From Bryoerythrophyllum caledonicum (Eukaryota; Streptophyta; Bryopsida; Pottiales; Pottiaceae): a stretch of 64,000 nucleotides of DNA. Made by a program: the position numbers and the translations under genes. Positions 47,226-55,562 of this stretch are shown here, in pieces (the first letter of the stretch is position 1; each line of letters opens with the position of its first letter). The DNA lies in NCBI GenBank assembly GCA_963971425.1, contig OZ020519.1, positions 11,858,028 to 11,922,027 of the forward strand. Direction: 5' to 3'. The notes below the pieces were generated by a model, which saw nothing but the letters and a program-made list of their open reading frames with translations, ran no database searches and was not told where the DNA came from.

Positions 47226-47920
47226 GTATTGCAGCGAGCCTTCATTGAAAGTTTATTTTGTTGAATTTGGAGTCTCTAATAGGAAATGGTGTGTGTTTTA
47301 GTGCCAGGGAGTGTGCTGCCCCTTTTTTGGTGTTGATTTTCCACTCGCAAGTATTGTTTTCAATGTCCTTGCTATTATCTACATATACAATCTTAGCGCG
47401 TGTGGTGAATGTAAATGAACGATACATGCACGTACATGTGTATGTTGTCATGGATGTGAAATTCATAGGTTATGTACCTGACGTACATGTGAATGTGGAA
47501 GTCAAATTCTTGGTTAGAAGTCCATTGCTTGGAGGCACTTAGGTCACATACACTCTCCACCGGCCCATCTCAATGACATTCATCTTGTGGGGTGGATTGC
47601 CCATAGTAAGCACTAAATAATAGTGATTTCTGGAAGTTGGTATATGTAAATTCAATACTTGTTACGATGTAATTTAAAGTCATAATATAGTAATATTACA
47701 CTCATTTAGAAGTTATATGAGTCGTTTTTTCATGTAATTATTTAATTGTGATTAGTAATTGTGTAGTCAATGATTTGTAGTCATTTCATGTACTATTTAT
47801 GCTTTCTCTAGTAATTCTGTAGTTGTACTAAAGTCATTGTTTAGTAACAATATATTACTTGTATAGTCATTGTACAGAAATTTTGTTATTTAATAAATTT
47901 GTATGGATATGGGCTTGCAG
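47226..47920. other. Spacer with TAGTCAT/TAGTAATT words
   Basis: No gene was recognised. Words such as TAGTAATTGTGTAGTCA and GTAGTCATT are frequent from 47690 to 47880, as expected near introns or subterminal DNA of the second CACTA element. Confidence 0.4.
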
Positions 47921-48186
47921 TACCATGTGGAGGTATTCTGGATTTGCTTAGTCCCAAAAACAAGTGACAGAAAGGGGTTTGGGGAAGAGTGAGTGGTCTT
48001 GCAGGGGACAAATGGCATGGAGGAAGTATTTCAAAATCATGGTTCTGGGTAGACATCGGTGGTGTCCACAACAACATAGATCTTATGTTTGTGAATGAGC
48101 TAGGTGACCCGTACAAGGTCCAAGATGCTTGTGGCAGTAATGTTACATGGGAAGAAAATTTTATGAAGCTCAAACAAGAGAATTGA
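47921..48186 (+). pseudogene. Terminal exon of a second TNPA-like gene
   Basis: After a preserved splice acceptor (GGGCTTGCAG, 47911-47920) the translation includes LLSPKN, RVSGLAG and TWEENFMK. This parallels LLNPKG, NVSGLAGG and LWEAKFMK of the last exon of the TNPA-like gene at 18477-18214. Both end a few codons after FMK. A one-base length difference near the start and a TGA between PKNK and QKG disable this copy. It shows that the small C-terminal domain is a conserved part of this CACTA protein family. Confidence 0.7.
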
Positions 48187-48492
48187 TTGAGGACTTTATT
48201 TATGTTTGGTTTTTATCGAGCATGCATTACAGGTGCTAGTAGATGGTTGTTATTGGGCGTTGTATTTGAGGGGCTTTTGTAGCATTGCTTTAGTGACCAT
48301 TTTGTTTATTTTAAAGTATTTCATGACGAAGACATCTTTGGTATTATTTATGGTTTTATAACACAGCACAATGACTAAACAATATTTAAGCAATGTAAAT
48401 AAAAGCTAATAAATAACTACAGAATAACTACAAACAAACTTCACAGCAATCAAATAATAAGTAGAGTAGAACTAAACTAACACTGAACTCAA

Positions 48493-50535
48493 GTCGATTG
48501 ATGACCAACTGCAAACAGAAATACACTCGAGTAGAGAAGCTTGGACTTGCATTTCTTTTTGCGTGTACCAAATTTCGCCACTACTTGCTCGCAAGTAAAC
48601 ACCCAACTTTAGTCCAGTGCAAAAGTGATAGCCTCAAGCAGTTAATATTGCAGACAGACCCCGAGGATAGAACAACCCGATTAATTGCAGCGCTGTAGTC
48701 ATTTGACCTGATTATAAAAGGTGTAAAAGGGACCCGGGCAACACATGTTGGATTACTCCTTGAGCTTGGTAATCCACCAGCAAGCCAAGACGGAGTTTTG
48801 TCAAGCGATGCAGAATGTTATACCATATCGTCCGCGAACGAGCACGATGGTTACGGTTACCGTGACATCGTCGAATACCTTAAAGATCTTAGCTTTCCTG
48901 ATGGCTTGGATGCCCAACAACGTCATGAGATCCGTCGTAAGAGTCGCCCTTATACTCTCGTTGGAGAAGAATTATATCGTGCTGGTAAGGATGGAATTCT
49001 CAGAAGAACTCTATATTCAAGTAAAATAGCAAGAGTGTTAGATTAGTGCCATGAGGGGCTGTGTGGCCGGCATTTTGCCAACAACACCACGTCTAAGAAA
49101 ATCTTACAAGTAGGATATTTTTGGCCTTCAATGTTTGCGGATTGCAATTGGTTCTGCAAAGAATGTCCCCGGTGCCAGGCGTATGCTTAACGCACGATAC
49201 CTTACACAGAATTACACCCAATTTATCCTACAGGAGTATTTGAAATGTAGGGGTTCGATTTCGTTGGCTTGTTACCAATCATGGCCAAACGAAATAAGTA
49301 CCTTTTGAATGCGACGGATGATCTATCTTAGTGGGTAGAAGCGACACCGGTTAACCCGTAAAGGACCACGTCCACTTTTGCTCTAAAACCAGTCCAAAAC
49401 TGCCTCTGCCAAAAAGAGACATGAAAATCACATTTTAAAGTGAATTTTGGATTTTCAACCGTAAGATCTTAAAAATGACTTTTATATAAACATGCCGTAA
49501 AATTTTGGTTGCAATCCATTGCATAGATTGATAGATTTTAGTGTTTAAAGTCAAATCAATGGTTCATTTTCTTCCCTGCGTTGAGTAGATCAGCAGACTT
49601 TGACTTCACTTTGTATCAAATTTTTGCACTAAACAAGGTCTAAATATTTTACCATTGTCTTAAGCATGATGTTATTTCCCAACACACCAATTTTTAGAGG
49701 TAAAAAAGGGGTGTAGCATTTTCAAAACAAGTGTGCAAGGAGTGGAAGTTCAAAAATTGCCATTTCACGTTTTATTTTTTTGTGAACTACGTATGTATTT
49801 GAATGATGATCCAAACGGTCAATAAGAAGGTTTTCACCACATATTGTTGTTGAAAAAAAAAAAGTGAAAAATATGAAGATCTCTAGGTTTTATGTAGAAA
49901 AGATGAAGTTTTTTCCCCCGTTGCTTGACAATGTGTGAAAATATTTGACTTGGAATAAAATGCCTTTTTACACTGTAGACAAGATTTTTTTAAAAATTTC
50001 CAAAAAAAGTAATTATTCTTTATATGTATGAAAAATCTCAATGTCAATAGAAAATTTTGTCAAAAATTTTGGAGGTGCCCGGTGTCCCCACTTTTGGCTT
50101 TAAGTCGTACTAACTTTCAAACCACAAATCCAAAATACAAAATAAAAACATATCCACGAAGCTCTTATTAGAGGCAATCTAGAATAAAAATTTGAGAGAA
50201 AAAGGATTTTTTTAAATTTTAGGAACCTGCCCAAAATCAGAAATCCCCCCGAAGGAGACTCTGGTCCTTTAAGGGTTAAGAGATGTGACAAGAAATCCAC
50301 TGTAGATTTTATTTTCAACCAGGTCATCTGCAGATACGGTTGTCCCCTCGAAATTGTTACAGATCAAGGTACTCATTTTATCAACAATTTAGTATCCGAG
50401 CTCATGCAACATATGTCCGTGAAGCATAGAAGGACTAGTCTTCACTATCCCCAGACTAATGGACTTGTGGAGAAAACGAACGGGATTCTCATTAACATTG
50501 TCGCAAAAATCGTTCTTGAGAAACGCCGAGAATGG
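48493..50535 (+). pseudogene. Ty3/gypsy RNase H and integrase, interrupted
   Basis: One frame carries RNase H (KYTRVEKLGLAFLFACTKFR), the integrase zinc finger (CHEGLCGRHF ... CKECPRC) and the integrase core with GFDFVG, VTDQGTHF and GLVEKTNG; the last two give D-35-E spacing. Stops lie at 48696-48698, 49044-49046, 49188-49190, 49248-49250 and 49329-49331, with no frameshift. The core is split by the TTAA-flanked insertion at 49355-50275; without it the frame continues from EATPV to KRCDKKS. The enzyme would process and insert element cDNA. Sequence similarity ends near 50530. Confidence 0.85.
49355..50275. mobile_element. piggyBac-like non-autonomous element, 921 bp, TTAA duplication
   Basis: TTAA at 49351-49354 and again at 50276-50279 flank an insertion whose ends are CCCGTAAAGGACCA and, in complement, CCCTTAAAGGACCA (one mismatch in 14). 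The host integrase frame is exactly restored if the 921 bases plus one TTAA are absent. A TTAA duplication and CCC... ends are hallmarks of piggyBac. No ORF of consequence lies inside, so a transposase would have to come from elsewhere. Confidence 0.75.
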
Positions 50536-52140
50536 GATCTGCACATAATGGTCCGGAAAGTAAACTAAAAATATGTATTTCGGAACTGTTCCCCTGATTG
50601 TTAGTCTTCATCCCGCCAAATATTCTTCTACGCATGATCAACGCACAATTTGCACATTGATTGTACATATCACTTACACACGTTTATGTAGTGCATACGT
50701 TGCAAATCATCCAAAGAAGGACAGGATCATTCACCGAAATATTCAAGGTGATCTCTATAACCTAGTACATGCAGTCTAAAATTTCGAGGGAACTCTTAGA
50801 CCTCTTCACAAATTACACCAAGCAATACGGCGAGTGATTGCCGCGCGAAGAGCAGCTCGATCTCATCACCTCACTTACACACAAACTTAATCATCACGCG
50901 AGTACTTCTTCACGATTGCTTGCTCTAAACAAAGTCGCGAATATCTCCTGGCAAGTCGAACGATTTTACAAGATCAAGAAACAAATATATCGAGGAACGC
51001 GTGGGAGCCGCCATTGATCGAAGAGCATCACTCGAAGAACCGGGCCAGGAATCTCCAAGAAGAAATCACTATCGCTTAATCATCGAGCGAGTAATTCTTC
51101 GTGCACGCTCTAACATCTATGTCCTGCCGTGTTCCACTAAATTTTGAACGATTTCCACACGAGGAGACCTTATCAACGCAATGGAGCCGAAATTACGCCA
51201 AAGCATCACCTGAAGGATTAGTTCGATTCTGGCTTCTCTAATTGGAAAAAACAAAATTTTAATTCATCAAGCGAGTACTTCTTCTTGCACGCTCTAACAA
51301 TCACGTCGCGTCGATTGACTTGGCATATTCCGCTAATTTTCACACGAGGAAACATTGTCATCGCATGCACTGACACTCGCACAAGGGCTGGTTCGATGAA
51401 TCTGGCTTCTCAAGTTGGAAAACACGAAAACTTAAACATCGAGTACTTCTTCTTGCATGCTCTAACAATCATGTTGCGGTTATCTCCTCTAAACTTTCAC
51501 AGAAGGAAACATAATCATCGCACTTAATGACAACATTCGTGCAAGAGCATCACCTGAAGCTGGATTGGAGGAAAATCTAGATCCGGCCCCTGCAAGGGAA
51601 ACACAACGTCCAACATCGACGACGTGCGCCAGAGCATGACGCCAGGCCGACTCCACGCCAAACGTCGGTGCCGTCACAGCGGATCTCGAAGCCATCGCGT
51701 TCAGCTAAAACTCTTCTCCGCAACGAGGATCATCGACACATCGCTACGAGCACGTCTGCTCAATTGCACAAGCAGTCCACGCTCGTTCACTTTTGCGTCA
51801 ATTACGTATGAAATTGACGCACACGGAGGGGCACCTCATTAAATTTCTAAGGAGTTACTAGAAGGTTGAATTCTTTTCCATTTAAAGAAATGAAAATTGT
51901 GACTTACAACATGGGGTAGTGCAAAGGAATTTTTTTTAATTTGGTTTATTATGAAGTGTCCTTTCTGTTCTCAAATATTGAACTGTCTAAAATCACTAGA
52001 AACCTTTAAAAGACCAAAGTAGTTGCTTCAGTAGGCTTCAGTAGACAAAGCAACTACGGAAGCCTTTCACATACCTTCAGTAGTTGAAGCCAAAAGCAAC
52101 TACTGAAGCCTTTAACATACCTTCTGAAAAACCTTGTAAC
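50536..52140. other. No recognised gene; ~180-bp tandem units
   Basis: GCGAGTACTTCTTC or GCGAGTAATTCTTC followed by GCACGCTCTAAC recurs near 50895, 51087, 51270 and 51440, roughly 170-190 bases apart, giving about four units. The rest (51640-52140) is unremarkable except for short inverted repeats of CAGTAGTTGCTTCAG next to the Tc1 element. No coding sequence was recognised. Confidence 0.55.
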
Positions 52141-52143
52141 ATA

Positions 52144-52354
52144 CAGTGTCAAGCAAAACTGAGTCAAGTTCTGGTAATTCGAAATTCAATTACAAATGTA
52201 GGAAAACTGGCAATAGATTTGCACAAATCATAAATTGTACAATATAGCAATTTCAGTGGGCTACAATTTGATGCAAAAGAAAGTTCTTCTTACATTCATA
52301 TGTACAAGAAAATTACATTCGAAGGAAACTGTGTCTCTTGACTCAGTTTTGCAT
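52144..52354 (+). repeat. Left 211-bp inverted repeat of the Tc1 element
   Basis: Near its outer end it contains GCAAAACTGAGTCAAG and at its inner end the reverse complement CTTGACTCAGTTTTGC, a 16-base perfect inverted pair. These are candidate transposase-binding sites. Confidence 0.9.
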
Positions 52355-52372
52355 CATCAACCAAAAAAAAAC

Positions 52373-53407
52373 TTAATATTTTTTCCACTTGCCTTTGGCA
52401 GCTAAAACAACTTGGATTCGTCGTGGCATGCTTTCGTACAACCTCCTACACTCCTCTGGTTTTATAGAAGCCCAACACTCCTCAATATGTTCTGACAACT
52501 CTAAAATTCCTTTTGGAGCACTTTTATACTGGTTAAGACGACGTTTCAGCCTTACCCAAAGATGTTCAATTGGATTTAGGTCAGGAGATTGTGCAGGCCA
52601 CTGAAGAACATCTAAGTTTTCTGATTCTAGCCATTGGCGAAGACTTTCTGCTGTATGTTTGGGATCATTGTCATCCTGAAATATCAAATTCAAAGGATCA
52701 AGATCATATGCCATCACCGTGTACATTAAATCTCTTTGCAAAATTTCTTTGTACTGATGTTGATCCATTCTTCCTTCAGTTCTACAAAACATGCCTGGGC
52801 CTTGAAATGTCATACAACCCCACAACATGACATAACCACCACCAAACTTACAGTTTGTTTCACTTCTTTTAAATTAGAAGACCGTTCATTGCGAATCCAA
52901 CACCAACTGCGACCATCGGAGCAAAATCGATTTACCTTTGTCTCATCAGAGAAGATGATGTGCTCCCAATCATGAATGGTCCAATGTTCATGGCGCCTAG
53001 CAAATTCAAGTCGATCCTTGATGTGTCTCTGGTTCAATTTTGGTTTTCTGCTTCACTTTTGATCTCAGTCCTCCTGCACGTAAGACCCTTCTCACCGTAT
53101 CAACACCTACAGTAACTTGGCATTCCTCACGTACATGTTGGGTAGCATATGTCGCAGTTTCAAATCCTCCCGATGTGACAGCTCTAATGCATGCTCTCTT
53201 TTGAGCATCTGTTAATACTTGTGGTCTACCACCACTACTAGTAGGAATATCAGACAATCTCTTCCTTCTAAGTCTTGCAACATGACTTTGAGACACCTGC
53301 AACTCACTTGCTACATCCCTTGTGGATCTACCAGCTTGCAACTTCACCAAAATAGAGTTATCAAGGTCTGTACGAGCGCTTGCAGAAAGCTCCTTCAAGT
53401 ACACCAT
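52373..53407 (-). pseudogene. Tc1-like DD34E transposase, two frameshifts
   Basis: Three overlapping frames together give a normal-length Tc1 transposase (about 340 residues). 53407-53006 encodes a paired-type helix-turn-helix region (GRSTRDVASELQVSQSHVAR). 53037-52810 carries the first aspartate (IIFSDETKVNRF). 52828-52373 has IFQDDNDPKHTA and the acidic residue in PDLNPIEHLW, with exactly 34 residues between. The first shift is near 53045, in an A run; the second is near 52830. There are no nonsense substitutions. Plant mariner-like elements usually have DD39D, so this type is unusual in plant DNA. An upstream in-frame ATG at 53440 is an alternative start. Confidence 0.88.
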
Positions 53408-53551
53408 GTTGAGTAATAAAAGTATACTAACAATGTGCATGGAGTGTTGCAATATTGTAGTTTAACATGCCCAAGCCAATTTGAGCTCATACATCCTCAA
53501 TGCATTTGTGGCATGCAAAACACATGTCTTGGCTCATGAGTCCTCAATGGC

Positions 53552-53762
53552 ATGCAAAACTGAGTCAAGAGACACAGTTTCCTTCGAATGTAATTTTCTT
53601 GTACATATGAATGGAAGAAGAACTTTCCTTTGCAACAAATTGTAGCCCACTGAAATTTCTATCTTGTACAATTTATGATTTGTGCAAATCTATTGCCAGT
53701 TTTCCTACATTTGTAATTGAATTTCGAATTACCAGAACTTGCCTCAGTTTTGCTTGACACTG
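53552..53762 (-). repeat. Right 211-bp inverted repeat of the Tc1 element
   Basis: It matches the left repeat in reverse complement with few differences. The outer 16-base site carries one change (CTTGCCTCAG instead of CTTGACTCAG), while the inner site GCAAAACTGAGTCAAG is intact. Confidence 0.9.
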
Positions 53763-53764
53763 TA

Positions 53765-54257
53765 CCTTCAGTAGTTGCTTCAGCAGGCTTCAGTAGACTA
53801 TTGCGCACCTGATGACTAATGCGCACCATCACTGCCGGGTCTCCTCGACCTTCCGATTTTCCACCACGAGGCCACATTGGCTTAGTATCAACCCAGTATC
53901 ACACCATCATCAACAGTTCATCACCTGGGTATCAATCGAGAAGTGGTCACTGCAGTACGAATGCGGCCTCACTCGTAACATCATCCAAGACTGAAAGATT
54001 CCCCCTTGACTGAGATAGGACAACCCAAAACCGACAGGCGACGCAAAGCCGCTCCCTTCTGTGCCCTTCCTAGACTTCAGAGCGGAAATGTAAGCCGTCC
54101 TTACATACAGCACGCGGCGGAATTGGGTCGCAGTTCGGCTTTGGGTACCTTAGGTTGAGAAGTAAAAATCTCAAGACGAACAGAGTTTCTTCCAGTGTCT
54201 GAAGCAACTTCTGAAGCTCATCATCCATCACAAGTGCTGTGTTTAGGTTCACTAGAA
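53765..54257 (+). promoter_or_regulatory. Upstream region of the terpene synthase gene
   Basis: This interval lies between the Tc1 element and the ATG. It must contain the 5' untranslated region and core promoter unless the promoter lies beyond the transposon. No convincing TATA box was found. An in-frame extension from 54195 would need a GTG start and is not used. Confidence 0.4.
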
Positions 54258-55562
54258 ATGGCGCTTCAAGCTCAGATGAATAGAGGTCAGTACTTCTGCC
54301 ACATACGTCGGTGCAGTAGTTTTCCGAGCAGCGCCACCAGTGCCGCGATCCCTTCCTTTGTGAGCGCATTCCTGAGTAGATCCTCGCTGCGAGTTGCCAG
54401 CCAGTCCCCCGAGAAGCTGCAGCAGCATTGCCGTCCTCTGCGATGTGCAGCGGCTGCTAGTTCCAGGGAGGCGACCGTAGTCGACGCGGGCAGTGAGAGT
54501 GGTGAGAATCAGACTGAGCTTCCGCCGCTGCTGGCAACCGTGTTGGTGCCGGGGCTCCCACCGTGTCAAGGGAGCCCGTTCGTCGAGGAGGCGCTGGAGT
54601 ACGTGAAGAACATCGGACCAGCTGACAATTTCGAGGCCTGGTTCCATTTTGGCCTTTCGTTTATCAGCTTCGTGCACTGCAATGCGGTGAGCGCGGAGCG
54701 GCTCGCGGCCATGACAGAGACGTGCACTCTGATGACGATGCTGGACGACTTCCTGATCGACAACCAGGACCCCGCTCGCTTGACGAGCCTCGGCGTCGAC
54801 CCGGCCATTCTCGACAGCCCGGACAGCATCTACCAGTTCATGACCCACGCGGTGAAGACTTTCCGCCGGGAGGACCGGCCGGAGAATCCTAACCGGCTGG
54901 AGGAGTTACTCTGGCAGGGCGGGCGCCACATACGAGCGCTCTGCCCCACTCCGGAGCCGTGGAACCGATACGCCGATGCGTTTCGTGACTTCCTCTACGC
55001 CAACTACGAGGTCTACCGCGACGGGATAAAGTCCGAAGACGAGGAGACGTACATAGCGCAGCGAAGGGGAGCTGTGGGGATTCCGATGATGCTTGCCACG
55101 ATTCCGTTGAGCCTCGACTCGTACCTGCCCGCGGAGGTCCTGGAGCACCCAGACATGCAACGACTCACCAAGCTCGCCACGGACTACAACACTTACATCC
55201 AGGACATCTTCTCGTACGCCCGCGACATGGCGGAAGGATCATCGAACGTGATCAAAGTGGTCATGGATAGTAATCCCGGGATGACGCTGGCGCAAGCCTC
55301 ATGGCAAGTTCTCAACAAGGTGAGGGGCTTCGCGGAGGAGTTTCTGGAGCTGGAAGCCACTATGGAGCTGCCCAAGTCGTGGGAGGAGAAATACGACGTG
55401 CCCCTCTACCTTCTAGGCCTCAAGGAAGCCATGGCTGGGTTCGCCTACTGTCACAGCAAGTGCAAGCGTTACCGCATCGCCGACTCCCCTTTCCCTGAGA
55501 TGCGAGACGAAAACGTTCCTTTCCTGCCCGTTGCTGATGCCATCAAAGTCATCAGTAAGTAA
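54258..55562 (+). CDS. Microbial-type terpene synthase-like protein (MTPSL), plastid-targeted
   Basis: This intronless frame of 434 residues runs from ATG 54258. Residues 1-65 are rich in Ser, Ala and Arg with almost no acidic residues and end near LRCAAAAS, as in chloroplast transit peptides. The class I terpene synthase alpha fold follows. The aspartate-rich motif DDFLID (residues 163-168) would bind the Mg-diphosphate. The second metal site lies in TYIQDIFSYARD (residues 313-323), where the usual (N/D)DxxSxxxE reads QDIFSYARD. The length and both motifs fit MTPSLs of non-seed plants, which make mono- or sesquiterpenes from GPP or FPP. A plastid location would favour GPP or GGPP. The product cannot be predicted. 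High GC and codon use differ from the surrounding transposons. A Tc1 element lies upstream. Confidence 0.9.
   Translation: MALQAQMNRGQYFCHIRRCSSFPSSATSAAIPSFVSAFLSRSSLRVASQSPEKLQQHCRPLRCAAAASSREATVVDAGSESGENQTELPPLLATVLVPGLPPCQGSPFVEEALEYVKNIGPADNFEAWFHFGLSFISFVHCNAVSAERLAAMTETCTLMTMLDDFLIDNQDPARLTSLGVDPAILDSPDSIYQFMTHAVKTFRREDRPENPNRLEELLWQGGRHIRALCPTPEPWNRYADAFRDFLYANYEVYRDGIKSEDEETYIAQRRGAVGIPMMLATIPLSLDSYLPAEVLEHPDMQRLTKLATDYNTYIQDIFSYARDMAEGSSNVIKVVMDSNPGMTLAQASWQVLNKVRGFAEEFLELEATMELPKSWEEKYDVPLYLLGLKEAMAGFAYCHSKCKRYRIADSPFPEMRDENVPFLPVADAIKVISK

Larger units (their letters stand above)
42430..48489. mobile_element. Second CACTA element, truncated, nested in gypsy pol
   Basis: The left end CACTACGGGAAATCGGCC has a standard CACTA terminus and is followed by AAATGACTAC-type words. 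The interior contains a nested element, ~190-bp tandem repeats and, near the right, a TNPA-like terminal exon. No matching right terminus was found before gypsy sequence resumes near 48493, and part of pol is absent, so the right end was probably lost in a deletion. It has no transposase gene. Confidence 0.6.
52144..53762. mobile_element. Tc1-type (DD34E) transposon, complete, 1619 bp
   Basis: The ends are CAGTGTCAAGC and GCTTGACACTG, flanked by TA on both sides (52142-52143 and 53763-53764), the Tc1/mariner target duplication. The terminal inverted repeats are long and equal in length (52144-52354 and 53552-53762, 211 bases each). They enclose a minus-strand transposase with DD34E spacing and two frameshifts. 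It lies about 500 bases upstream of the terpene synthase start codon. Confidence 0.93.

Noticed and set aside
54195-54257. N-terminal extension of the terpene synthase
   Set aside because: It would start at GTG. The first ATG in frame is at 54258 and opens directly into a transit-peptide-like leader.
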